A DNA stretch of 64,000 bases. Source: Streptomyces lichenis. GTDB taxonomy: Bacteria > Actinomycetota > Actinomycetes > Streptomycetales > Streptomycetaceae. Below are positions 8,495 to 16,113 of this stretch, one piece after another. Both the position numbers and the translations under genes were made by a program. The notes under the pieces are model-generated. The model was not told where the DNA came from, searched no databases, and saw only the letters and a program-made list of their open reading frames with translations. Where the stretch lies: the NCBI RefSeq assembly GCF_023218175.1, contig NZ_JALPTH010000015.1:1-64000 (forward strand). Reading direction: 5' to 3'. Every line of letters starts with the position of its first letter. Position 1 is the stretch's first letter.

Positions 8495-9304
8495 ATGCTC
8501 TCGGAACCACGCTCAGGACGGTTGGCCGCATGGGGGAACGCCCTGCTGGCAGGTCTGGTGTCGCCGGACGACGCGGTGCTCGCGGTCGTCGGGGACGACG
8601 CGGTGCACCGGGTGGAGGGGCTGCCGGGTGAGTCCTCGCCGGTCGGGCTGACGCTGGCGCTGGGCCGGCTGCGGGCCCTCGGGGTCTCCGGATGGCGGGT
8701 GGCGCTGCCCGCGCCCGGGCATCCGCTGGGGCTCAGCGGCCCGCCGGAGTTCAACGCGCGGGCCCTGGAGGCCGAGGAGGCGGTGGTCGGCACCGGAGCG
8801 CCGTTCGGTCTGGTGCCCGAGGTATACGAGGCGGGTCCCGGCGGGGCGGCGCACGCCGAGGACGTCCATGTGGAGGTGGTCTGGCACTGCCTGCCCGTAC
8901 GGGAGGCCCCGCCGGCGGACGTGCCCTCGCTCGGTGAGGCGGAGCGCGAACTGGCGGAGGCGCTGCGGGAGGCGACGGTGGTGCTGACGAAGCTGGACGT
9001 GGCGGCCTCCGGTCCGGTCGCGGAGGCGGCGATCGACGCGTACCGCGCGCGGGCGGCGGCGGGTCGGGAGCTGCTGGCCCCGGGGTATCCGCCGCGGGCG
9101 GTACGGGTGCTGGAACTGGCCCAGCGGGTGGGGCTGATGGTCTCGCTGGCGTACGAGCCCCTGCGGGGTGCGGGCGGGGCGGTGAGCGCGTCGGAGATGG
9201 CGGCGCGTGCGGAGGCGCTGCGCCCGGTGGAGCGGGTGGCCCGGCGGGCGCAGGTGGCGGCCTTCAACGCGTGGGTCGAGGAGCGGGAACGGGAGCGCGG
9301 CTGA
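8495..9304 (+). CDS. Conserved actinobacterial protein of unknown function
   Basis: This is a 269-residue soluble protein, rich in Ala, Glu and Val. It shows alternating strand/helix character (DAVLAVVGDDAVHRV, GWRVALPAPGHPLGLSG) and a long helical C-terminal third (AERELAEALREATVVLTKLDV to the end). No catalytic motif, signal peptide or membrane helix is evident. The codon bias is strongly coding. I recall similar unnamed proteins next to the same ABC ATPase in other Streptomyces, which would make it a conserved neighbour. No function is assigned. Its stop overlaps the first bases of the inverted repeat described next. Confidence 0.8.
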   Translation: MLSEPRSGRLAAWGNALLAGLVSPDDAVLAVVGDDAVHRVEGLPGESSPVGLTLALGRLRALGVSGWRVALPAPGHPLGLSGPPEFNARALEAEEAVVGTGAPFGLVPEVYEAGPGGAAHAEDVHVEVVWHCLPVREAPPADVPSLGEAERELAEALREATVVLTKLDVAASGPVAEAAIDAYRARAAAGRELLAPGYPPRAVRVLELAQRVGLMVSLAYEPLRGAGGAVSASEMAARAEALRPVERVARRAQVAAFNAWVEERERERG

Positions 9305-9544
9305 CGTGGGCGGCTGGCGCCGCCGTTGACCGGGTCCGCCCGGTGGCCTCGCTGACGCGTCTGCGTCTGCCCTGGTTTCGGTCCGGTGGCGGTTTGCCGG
9401 TCCGGTGGGTGTGCACTCTGCCCGGTGGGTGGGGGGCGGGGCACTCCGGGCTCACGTGCTCGCCGCTCGCGCTGACCGTTCGAGGTCAATCTCACCGCCT
9501 CATTACGCTCGGCGGCTGCGCGCGCGACCCTGCGTACCCCACCC
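9303..9544 (+). repeat. Left arm of the 1.4-kb inverted repeat
   Basis: It begins inside the stop codon of the upstream gene (gacgtgggcggc) and ends at the tgcgtacccc run. Its reverse complement is found, with scattered mismatches and a few small indels, at 10421-10671. Confidence 0.85.
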
Positions 9545-9809
9545 AACGTCCGGAGGGCGAGTGCACCCCCGGTGGCCCCATCTCCCGGCCTGACGGCCGG
9601 GACCAACGTTCGACGCGGCGGTACGGGCCCCAGGCCGAAAGGGTGCCGCAGCTGGTTGTACGAGCCCGGGGGGCCGTACCACCCGCCGGGCAGTAGCGTC
9701 CGAGCGGTGCGGGCCCTCGGCCCGGCAGGACCTGGTTCGCCACGGGCCAGCCTCCGGGCGGCGGTCGGGGACCGAAACCGGAAGGCCGTACCCGGTCGTA
9801 CGGGCCCGA

Positions 9810-9848
9810 GGCCCGGGAGACCGCAGGACACCTGCGGTCTCCCGGGCC
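9810..9848. repeat. 18-bp perfect hairpin inside the repeat element
   Basis: Bases 9810-9827 are exactly complementary to 9831-9848, with a three-base loop (aca). This is longer and tighter than the terminators elsewhere in the window and has no U-tract. It could be a terminator, a protein site or a remnant of a mobile element. Confidence 0.85.
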
Positions 9849-9989
9849 GGCCGTATCACCCGCCGGGCGGTGACGTCCGGCCGGTGCAGGCCCATGGCCC
9901 GGAAGACTGGCCGCCGCCGTGGAGGGGCAGTCGCCCTACCGGGTGGGCGGGGTCCCCACGCCGGTCCGGTGGGGTCCGGACGAGGCGGT

Positions 9990-10426
9990 CCGGGTTCTCG
10001 GCCCGGTAGTGCGCAACCACCGCGAAACGGCGGTGCGCCGCCGGCCGGGTGGGAGCCATCGGCCGGGAGGTCATCGGCCACGGCGAAACGGGGCGGTGCA
10101 TCGCCGACCGGGTGCGGGCCGTCGGCCCAGAGGTCACCACCCACGACGAAGCGGGGCAGCGCATCACCCGTCGGGTGGGGGCCATCGGCCCAGAGGTCAC
10201 CACCCACAGCGAAAGGGGGCAGTGCCTCGCCGGGCGGGTGAGGGCCATCGGCCCGGAGGCCATCACCCACGACAAAACAGGTCAGTGCATCGCCGGCCGG
10301 GTGCGGGCCGTCGGTCCGGAGGTCACCACCCACAGCGAAACGGGACGATGTGCCGCCGGTCGGGTGGGGGGCGGCCCGGAGGTCATCAGCCACGGCGATG
10401 GGGTCAGTGCGCCGCCGGTCGGGTGG
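9990..10426. repeat. 63-bp tandem repeat (about seven degenerate copies)
   Basis: Five well-kept units start at about 10052, 10115, 10178, 10241 and 10304, each 63 bases, with degenerate units before (about 9993) and after (10367-10426). The core reads like gtcggcccagaggtcaccac followed by a variable part. Because 63 is a multiple of three, reading frames remain open on both strands, giving 21-residue repeats in translation. I see no start signal or codon bias indicating that they are translated. Confidence 0.85.
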
Positions 10427-10671
10427 GGGTACGCAGGGTCGCGCGCGGAGCCGCCGAGCGTAATGAGGCGGTGCGCTTGACCGTCGAACGGCAAGCGCGA
10501 GCGGCGAGCACGTGAGCCCGGAGTGCCCACGCCCCCACCCACCGCAGAGCGGACCCGACCACCGGACCGGCGAAAGGCCACCGGACCGAAACCAGGGCAG
10601 ACCCACCCGCGTCAGCGAGGCCACCGGGCAGCAGCCCGGCCCGGTCACCGGCGGCGCAAGCCGCCCACGTC
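10421..10671 (-). repeat. Right arm of the 1.4-kb inverted repeat
   Basis: This is the inverted copy of 9303-9544. It ends 27 bases before the stop codon of chpE, so the arm abuts the 3' ends of both flanking convergent genes. Confidence 0.85.
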
Positions 10672-10697
10672 GCCCACGCTGCCCGCGCGGGGGCCGC

Positions 10698-10943
10698 TTA
10701 GTGGTTGAGGGCTACGTCGCCGAAGGCCGGGTTGAGGAGGCCGATGACGTTGACGCTGTTGCCGCTGACGTTCACCGGGACGTGGACCGGGGCCTGGACG
10801 AGGTTGCCGGAGGCGACGCCCGGGGAGCCGATGGCGGTGCCGTGGGCGTGGGCGCCGTCGGTGGCGGACGCGGCGCCCGCGGTGGCGGCGACGAGGCCGC
10901 CGGCGAGCAGGGTGAGGGCGGCGGCCTTCTTGAGGTTCTGCAT
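10698..10943 (-). CDS. chpE: Short chaplin, ChpE type
   Basis: This is an 81-residue secreted hydrophobic protein. A signal peptide (MQNLKKAAALTLLAGGLVAA..., cleaved after ASA at residue 27) precedes one chaplin domain with the hallmark runs GSPGVASGNLVQAPVHVPV and GNSVNVIGLLNPAFG. Chaplins self-assemble into amyloid fibrils that lower surface tension so aerial hyphae can emerge. The mature part has no cysteine, whereas other short chaplins carry a pair. That absence is the diagnostic trait of ChpE. The start is fixed by GGAGGAA just upstream of the ATG. It is monocistronic; the 124-base upstream gap should hold its promoter. Confidence 0.95.
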   Translation of the reverse strand: MQNLKKAAALTLLAGGLVAATAGAASATDGAHAHGTAIGSPGVASGNLVQAPVHVPVNVSGNSVNVIGLLNPAFGDVALNH

Positions 10944-11067
10944 GGGGATTCCTCCGTTGGTCGGGGTGCGGTGATCACCGCACCGGGGCACTGAACAACG
11001 GCGGAGGGCTCCTCGGGTTGCGCCGAGTGGGTGACATACACCCGACGGTATGAATGTCAGGCCGGGC

Positions 11068-11715
11068 TTAACCGGACAAGCCGTGGCGTACGGCCCACAG
11101 CGCGGCCTGGGTGCGGTCGGCGAGGTCGAGCTTCATCAGGATGTTCGAGACGTGGGTCTTGACGGTCTTCTCCGAGAGGACCAGCGCGCGGGCGATCTCG
11201 CGGTTGGAGCGGCCGTCGGCGATCAGGCCGAGGACCTCCCGTTCGCGTTCGGTGAGGGTGCCGCCGCGTCCGGTGCCCGCGCCGCCCACCTCGTCGTGGG
11301 AGAGCAGGGCGCCGGCGACCTCGGACTGGAGGAGGACGTGCCCGGCGTGCACGGAGCGGATGGCGCCGGCGAGCGCCTCGGGGTCCACGTCCTTGTAGAC
11401 GTACCCGGAGGCGCCGGCGCGCAGGGCGGGGACCACGGTGCGCTGCTCGGTGAAGCTGGTGACGATCAGGACACGGGCGGGGTTGTCCCGCTCGCGCAGG
11501 GTGCGCAGGGCCTCGACGCCGTCCATCCCGGGCATCTTGACGTCCATCAGGACGACGTCGGGCCGCAGCTCCTCGGTGAGGGCGACGCCCTCGGCGCCGT
11601 CACCGGCCTCGCCGACGACCTCGATGTCGTCCTGGACCTCCAGGAAGGTGCGCAGTCCGCGGCGGACCACCTGGTGGTCGTCGACCAGCAGGACGCGGAT
11701 GGTCTTGTCAGCCAC
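11068..11715 (-). CDS. NarL/LuxR-type response regulator
   Basis: This is a 215-residue DNA-binding response regulator. The receiver domain (residues 5-120) has the acidic pair DD at 12-13, the phospho-acceptor aspartate D58 in VVLMDVKMPG and the conserved VTSF and YKD motifs. The LuxR helix-turn-helix (about 147-210) reads LTEREREVLGLIADGRSN...SEKTVKTHVSNIL. The GTG start has GGAGG seven bases upstream, inside the histidine-kinase gene. It overlaps the kinase stop by eight bases, so the two are translationally coupled. Its regulon is unknown. The nearest downstream gene is chpE. Confidence 0.95.
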   Translation of the reverse strand: MADKTIRVLLVDDHQVVRRGLRTFLEVQDDIEVVGEAGDGAEGVALTEELRPDVVLMDVKMPGMDGVEALRTLRERDNPARVLIVTSFTEQRTVVPALRAGASGYVYKDVDPEALAGAIRSVHAGHVLLQSEVAGALLSHDEVGGAGTGRGGTLTEREREVLGLIADGRSNREIARALVLSEKTVKTHVSNILMKLDLADRTQAALWAVRHGLSG

Positions 11716-12859
11716 CGGGGACCTCCATCTCGATCGTGGTGCCCTTGCCGGGCGTGGAGCGCACGGTGAGCGTGCCGCCGACGCCGCCGGCCCGGTCGTG
11801 CATGGAGACCAGGCCGAGGTGGCGGCCGGCCCGGCGGACCGTCCGGGGCTCGAAGCCCTTGCCGTCGTCGGTGACGCTGAGGACCGCGCCCTGGCCGCGG
11901 CGGGCCAGGGAGACGGCGACCTTGCCGGCGCCGGAGTGGCGCAGCGCGTTGTGCAGGGCCTCCTGGGCGACCCGTAGCAGGGCCTCCTCCTGGGTGGCGG
12001 GCAGGGCGCGCACCCCGCAGCTGTCGAAGGTCACCCGGGCGGTGTGGGCGCGGTCGAGGACCTGTATCTGGGTGCGCAGGGTGTGGACGAGGCCGTCCTC
12101 GTCGAGCGCGGCGGGGCGCAGCTCGACCACCGCGGCGCGCAGCTCGTCGGCGGCCTCGGCGGCGAGGGCGGCGACCTGCTGGAGCTCGCCCTTGGCGCGG
12201 GCCGGGTCGCGGTCGACCAGCGCGGCGGCGGCCTGCGCGGTGAGCCGGAGGGAGAAGAGCTTCTGGCTGACGGCGTCGTGCAGCTCGTGGGCGAGGCGGG
12301 AGCGCTCCTCGGCGATGGTGAGCTCGCGGCTGCGCTCGTGCAGGCGGGCGTTGGCCAGGGCGATGGCGGCGTGCTGGGCGAGGATGCCGAGCAGTTCCTC
12401 GTCCTCGGCGGTGAAGCCGCAGCGGCCCTCCTGCGGGGCCGGGCAGTGCTTGTTGGCCAGGAAGAGGGCGCCGATGGTCTCCTCGCCGTCCCGGATCGGC
12501 ATGCCGAGGAAGTCGGTCAGCTCGGGGTGGGCCGAGGGCCAGCCCTCGAAGCGGGGGTCCTTGCGGACGTCGGCCAGCCGCTCGGGCCGGGCCTCCTGGA
12601 GCATCGCCGCGAGGACGCCGTGCTGGCGCGGCAGCGGTCCGATCGCCTTCCACTGCTGCTCGCTGACGCCGTCCACGACGAACTGGGCGAAGCCCCCGTG
12701 GTCGTCCGGGACGCCCAGCGCCGCGTACTCGGCGTCGAGCAGCTCCCGGGCGGAGGCGGTGATCGTCTTGAGGACGTCCCGCACCTCCAGGTGGCGGCTC
12801 ATGGCCAGCAGCGCGGTGCTGACGGCGGCGAGGCCGGTGCGGGGTGGTCGATCGGTCAT
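11708..12859 (-). CDS. GAF-domain sensor histidine kinase (NarL-type)
   Basis: This is a 383-residue cytosolic sensor kinase, with no membrane helices. A GAF domain (about residues 20-165) precedes the HisKA_3 dimerisation/phosphorylation helix (LAHELHDAVSQKLFSL, phospho-histidine in the LAHELHD run). A HATPase domain follows, with the N-box VAQEALHNALRHS and the GKGF and G-rich boxes near residues 325-345. The GAF domain suggests sensing of a small internal ligand or redox state, as in DevS/NreB-like kinases, but no ligand residues are recognisable. It is cotranscribed with the response regulator, with which it overlaps. Confidence 0.95.
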   Translation of the reverse strand: MTDRPPRTGLAAVSTALLAMSRHLEVRDVLKTITASARELLDAEYAALGVPDDHGGFAQFVVDGVSEQQWKAIGPLPRQHGVLAAMLQEARPERLADVRKDPRFEGWPSAHPELTDFLGMPIRDGEETIGALFLANKHCPAPQEGRCGFTAEDEELLGILAQHAAIALANARLHERSRELTIAEERSRLAHELHDAVSQKLFSLRLTAQAAAALVDRDPARAKGELQQVAALAAEAADELRAAVVELRPAALDEDGLVHTLRTQIQVLDRAHTARVTFDSCGVRALPATQEEALLRVAQEALHNALRHSGAGKVAVSLARRGQGAVLSVTDDGKGFEPRTVRRAGRHLGLVSMHDRAGGVGGTLTVRSTPGKGTTIEMEVPGG

Positions 12860-13021
12860 GAGTTCACGTTACCCGGGGGCGGTGACCGTCCGTATCGGGC
12901 TGTGGACGGCCGGGGGGTGGGTCGCTCGGCCTAGGCCGAAGTCCCCTCCCGGCCCGGTTCCGGCGGACGAGGCGGGTGGGGGTGGCGGGCGCGGACGCTG
13001 AGGGGGTCGGGCCCCGGAGAA

Positions 13022-13654
13022 GTGGGGCCGCTCCTCCCTCCCGGGAGGGTGGAGAGCGCGCGGCGGGTGCGGGGGCACGGGACGCGGGTGGTGGCGGTGC
13101 CGGGGGATGTGACGGACGCAGCGCACCGGGCGGAGCTGGTGGCGGCCGCCCGGGGGCTGGGCGGGGTGGACCTGCTGGTGCACAACGCGAGCGCGCTGGG
13201 GGCGGAGCCGCTGGTGCGGCTGGCCGAGCTGCCGCCGGCGGGGCTGCGGACGGCGCTGGAGGTGAACACGGTGGCGGCCTTGGGCCTGGTGCAGGAGGCG
13301 CTGCCGCCGCTGCGGGCGAGTGCGGTGGGGGCGGTGGTCGCGGTCAGTTCGGACGCGGCGGTGGAGCCGTACGGGACCTGGGGCGGTTACGGGGCGTCCA
13401 AGGCGGCGCTCGACCATCTGGCGGCGGTGCTGGCGGTGGAGGAGCCGGGGCTGCGGGTGTGGGCGGTGGATCCGGGTGACATGGCGACGGACCTGTACGC
13501 GGCCGCGGTGCCGGAGGACGTCTCCGGGCGGCCGAGCCCGGAGTCCGTGGCGCCTGCCTTCCTGCGGCTGGTGGCCGAGCGTCCGCCGAGCGGGCGGTAC
13601 ACCGCGGCGGCGCTGCTGGAGGGCGAGGGGGAGAGGGAGGGGGAGGAGGCATGA
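13022..13654 (+). CDS. SDR-family oxidoreductase, apparently truncated or frameshifted at the 5' end
   Basis: The readable frame (210 residues from a GTG) contains the second half of a short-chain dehydrogenase: a VVAVPGDVTD strand, LLVHNASALG (the NAG-like motif), the catalytic serine in VAVSSDAAV, YGASKAAL (YxxxK) and VWAVDPGDMATDLY. The cofactor-binding TGxxxGxG segment that should come 40-50 residues earlier is absent from this frame. A glycine-rich string (VAGADAEGVG) occurs in another frame at 12982-13011. A strong hairpin (13031-13054) sits at the junction. The gene looks frameshifted or decayed, unless the assembly has an error. Its stop overlaps the ATG of an in-frame extension of queA. 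Confidence 0.6.
   Translation: MGPLLPPGRVESARRVRGHGTRVVAVPGDVTDAAHRAELVAAARGLGGVDLLVHNASALGAEPLVRLAELPPAGLRTALEVNTVAALGLVQEALPPLRASAVGAVVAVSSDAAVEPYGTWGGYGASKAALDHLAAVLAVEEPGLRVWAVDPGDMATDLYAAAVPEDVSGRPSPESVAPAFLRLVAERPPSGRYTAAALLEGEGEREGEEA
13031..13054. repeat. Near-perfect 24-base palindrome at the SDR 5' end
   Basis: ctcctccctccc is followed without loop by gggagggtggag; eleven of twelve pairs match. It lies exactly where the SDR reading frame appears to be broken. It could be a terminator stem for an upstream transcript or a polymerase-slippage site. Confidence 0.6.
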
Positions 13655-13749
13655 GGGCTGGTGGAGGCGTGCGGGCCGGGTGCGAGGCGGCCGGGGAGCG
13701 GGGGCTCGCGGACGGGGCCGGTCCTGGGACGGGGAAAGGAGAGGGGCCG

Positions 13750-14844
13750 GTGTCGGCGGCGCCGCCGGCGGAGCTGTCGGCGCGGGTGCCCGCGGAGGTA
13801 CGGGGTGCGGGGCGGGATGACGTACGGCTGATGGTGTCGCGGGGGCGGGCGGCGTCGCACCACGCCTTCCGTGAGCTGCCGGGGCTGCTGCGCCCCGGGG
13901 ACGTCCTGGTGGTGAACACCTCGGCGACGCTGCCGGCCGCGGTGACCGGGCGGCTGGGGGCGGACGGGGCCGGGGAGGCGGTGGTGGTCCACTTCTCGAC
14001 CCGGGGGGACGACGGCCGCTGGGCGGTGGAGCTGCGGGAGCCGGACGGCCGGGGCAGCACCCGGCCGGGCCCGGCGGTCCGGGAGGGCGCGGTGGTGCGG
14101 CTGCCCGGCGGGGCGCGGCTGGGGGTGCAGGAGCCGCTGGTCCCGGGGTCGGGGCGGCTGCGGTGGGTGTCGGTGGGGTGGCCGGGGGCGCGTGCGGGGG
14201 CCGCGGGTGGGGAGCGGTGCGGGGTGGCGGGGCTGCTGGCGCGGTACGGGCGGCCGATCCGCTACGGGTACACCGAGCGGGACCAGCCCCTGGCCGCGTA
14301 CCAGACGGTCTTCGCCCGGCCGGGGCCGGACGGGGCCGGGTCGGCGGAGATGCCGAGCGCGGCGCGGCCCTTCACGGCGCCGCTGGTGGCGGAGCTGGTG
14401 GGCCGGGGGGTCTGGTTCGCGGCGCTGACGCTGCATACGGGGGTGGCGTCGGCGGAGGCGCATGAGCCGCCGTATCCGGAGCGGTACGAGGTGCCGGCGG
14501 CCACCGCCCGGCTGGTGAACGCGGCCCGGGCGGGTGGCGGGCGGATCGTGGCGGTGGGGACGACGGCGGTACGGGCACTGGAGTCGGCGACCGGGCCGGA
14601 CGGCACCGTACGGGCCGCGCGGGGCTGGACGGATCTGGTGGTGACGCCCCGGCGCGGGGTGCGCGCGGTGGACGGGCTGCTGACCGGGCTGCACGAGCCC
14701 GAGGCCTCGCATCTGCTGATGCTGGAGGCGGTCGCCGGGCGGGCGGCGCTGAGGGTCGCGTACGCCGAGGCGCTTGGCCGTCGCTACCTCTGGCACGAGT
14801 TCGGCGACGTGCACCTCATCCTTGGGGAGGAAATGCCTTACTGA
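13750..14844 (+). CDS. QueA-like S-adenosylmethionine:tRNA ribosyltransferase-isomerase
   Basis: This is a 364-residue protein of the QueA fold. QueA transfers a ribosyl group from SAM to 7-aminomethyl-7-deazaguanine in tRNA during queuosine synthesis. Family landmarks are the start PAELSARVPAEVRGAGRDDVRLMV, PGDVLVVNTSATLPA, RPIRYGYTERD, YQTVFA and TLHTGVASAEAHEPPYPERYEV. Several blocks that are nearly invariant in classical QueA are altered: PTAGLHFT appears as PSAARPFT. GTG 13750 is chosen because AAGGAG ends eight bases before it. An ATG at 13651 would add a low-complexity 33-residue leader. No other queuosine gene is in the window, so its true substrate is uncertain. Confidence 0.82.
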   Translation: MSAAPPAELSARVPAEVRGAGRDDVRLMVSRGRAASHHAFRELPGLLRPGDVLVVNTSATLPAAVTGRLGADGAGEAVVVHFSTRGDDGRWAVELREPDGRGSTRPGPAVREGAVVRLPGGARLGVQEPLVPGSGRLRWVSVGWPGARAGAAGGERCGVAGLLARYGRPIRYGYTERDQPLAAYQTVFARPGPDGAGSAEMPSAARPFTAPLVAELVGRGVWFAALTLHTGVASAEAHEPPYPERYEVPAATARLVNAARAGGGRIVAVGTTAVRALESATGPDGTVRAARGWTDLVVTPRRGVRAVDGLLTGLHEPEASHLLMLEAVAGRAALRVAYAEALGRRYLWHEFGDVHLILGEEMPY

Positions 14845-15150
14845 GCGCATTGCCAGTGCAACAATCGGTGAAATCGCGAGGGGCCCGATGTGAGCCCGCA
14901 CATAGGGCCTACATCACTTACGAACGGGAGTAGTGGAAAGATAAGTCCGAAATGAGTGCTGGTCGAACGAGTAGGTAGTGGGGCTGATCGGACATCTCGG
15001 TCCCCGCTGATCCACTAGGCGGCTTCGTACGTCACACCTTTGCCACCCGATTTTGCGGCCGCTAACAATTGCAGCCGTTGCCCGCCGAGCAGGCGCAGCG
15101 CCGCTCCCGGCCGAAGGCGACACTCCGCGAACTCGAAGAGGTACGACTGC
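14845..15150. promoter_or_regulatory. Upstream region of the SLT hydrolase gene
   Basis: This is a 306-base gene-free stretch with clearly lower GC than its surroundings, so it probably holds a promoter and a long untranslated leader for the secreted hydrolase at 15151. Cell-wall hydrolases of Streptomyces often have a cyclic-di-AMP (ydaO) riboswitch here. I looked for its conserved core and did not find a convincing match. Confidence 0.4.
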
Positions 15151-15879
15151 ATGTCCGCCAGCACGCGCAACGGCTTCAGCCGTCTCAAGAAGAACCACAA
15201 GCTCTCCCTCGCCGGCGTCGCCACGCTCAGCGCCGCCGCGATCGGCTTCACCGTCATCCCCGGCAATGCCGCCTCTGCGCAGACCGAGCCGCAGAACGTT
15301 GCCGTCGCCCCCGCCGCCGCGACCGTCGCCTCGCTGGGCAAGACCGAGGGCACCCCGCTCCACCTGGGCCTGTCCCAGCAGCAGACCACCATCGAGCTGA
15401 AGGCCAAGGCGGACGCCGCCGCGGCCAAGGCGAAGGCGCAGACCGCCGCCAAGGTGAAGGCCACCGCGGCCGCCAAGGCCAAGGCCGAGGCCGCCGCGAA
15501 GGAGCGCGCCGCCGTCAAGGCCGCCGCGAGCCGCGCCGCCGCCCGCAAGCCGGTCTTCGCCGACAACCTGGACGGCTGGATCAAGGAGGCGCTCTCCATC
15601 ATGAAGAAGGAGGGCATCCCCGGCACCTACGAGGGCATCCACCGCAACATCATCCGTGAGTCCAGCGGTAACCCGAAGGCGATCAACAACTGGGACATCA
15701 ACGCCCAGAACGGCGTGCCGTCCATCGGCCTGCTGCAGATCATCAAGCCGACCTTCGACACCTACCACGTCGACGGCACCAAGAAGAGCCAGTGGGACCC
15801 GGTGGCGAACATCGTCGCCTCCTGCAACTACGCGGCCGACCGCTACGGCTCCATGGACAACGTCAACAGCGCCTACTGA
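15151..15879 (+). CDS. Secreted transglycosylase SLT-domain protein
   Basis: This is a 242-residue exported peptidoglycan hydrolase candidate. A signal peptide (basic start, hydrophobic stretch LAGVATLSAAAIGF, cleavage after NAASA) is followed by an Ala/Lys-rich helical stalk (about residues 85-130, repeated KAKAxAAA). The lytic-transglycosylase-like domain follows (about 140-242): IHRNIIRESSGNPKAIN with the catalytic glutamate in the RESSGNP motif, then GLLQIIKPTF and a NYAADRYGS end. The ATG after the GAAGAGG site is used. Such proteins cleave glycan strands during growth or spore resuscitation. It is monocistronic, closed by a long hairpin. Confidence 0.9.
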   Translation: MSASTRNGFSRLKKNHKLSLAGVATLSAAAIGFTVIPGNAASAQTEPQNVAVAPAAATVASLGKTEGTPLHLGLSQQQTTIELKAKADAAAAKAKAQTAAKVKATAAAKAKAEAAAKERAAVKAAASRAAARKPVFADNLDGWIKEALSIMKKEGIPGTYEGIHRNIIRESSGNPKAINNWDINAQNGVPSIGLLQIIKPTFDTYHVDGTKKSQWDPVANIVASCNYAADRYGSMDNVNSAY

Positions 15880-16019
15880 TCCGACCGGATCGGCGCGTGT
15901 GGGCGCGGCCCCCGTCCGGGCCGCGTACCCCCGCTGAGACTTCCGGCGCGCGACCGCCCGAGCGGGCTTGGGCCGGTCGGACGCGCCGGGGACGCTTCCG
16001 GTGTGGGACCGCCGGAACG

Positions 16020-16058
16020 CGGGAAGGGCGGCACCCCTCGCGGGTGCCGCCCTTCCCG
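16020..16058. terminator. 17-bp perfect terminator hairpin
   Basis: Bases 16020-16036 pair perfectly with 16042-16058 around a five-base loop (ctcgc). It lies between the convergent SLT gene and the FHA-ABC transporter and probably serves both. There is no U-tract. Confidence 0.8.
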
Positions 16059-16113
16059 TGTCCGCTCCCGGGGGCCCGGGGGGAGGTGTCCGCTCCCCGG
16101 CGGACTCAGCGGG

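Larger units (their letters stand above)
9303..10671. repeat. Large inverted-repeat element, no credible gene
   Basis: The 1.4 kb between two convergent genes contains no gene with normal coding bias. Its ends are imperfect inverted copies of each other. The left arm (9303-9544) and right arm (10421-10671) share long identical runs, such as the segment around TTACGCTCGGCGGCT and that around CTCACGTGCTCGCCGCTCGCGCT. I estimate roughly 85% identity by eye. Between the arms are an 18-bp hairpin (9810-9848), an approximate direct repeat (about 9670-9728 versus 9849-9906) and a 63-bp tandem repeat (about 9990-10426). Reading frames up to 381 codons are open here but look like by-products of the repeats. 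Confidence 0.85.

Noticed and set aside
9990..10426. CRISPR array
   Set aside because: The 63-base units are contiguous, without unrelated spacers, and no cas gene is in the window.
9503..10648. A 381-codon minus-strand frame across the repeat element
   Set aside because: It is created by the 63-base repeat and the inverted arms. It has no ribosome site, no coding bias and no domain.
14845..15150. Cyclic-di-AMP (ydaO) riboswitch upstream of the SLT hydrolase
   Set aside because: It is a common arrangement in Streptomyces, but I could not find the conserved ydaO core. The region is only called AT-richer upstream DNA. A covariance-model search would decide.
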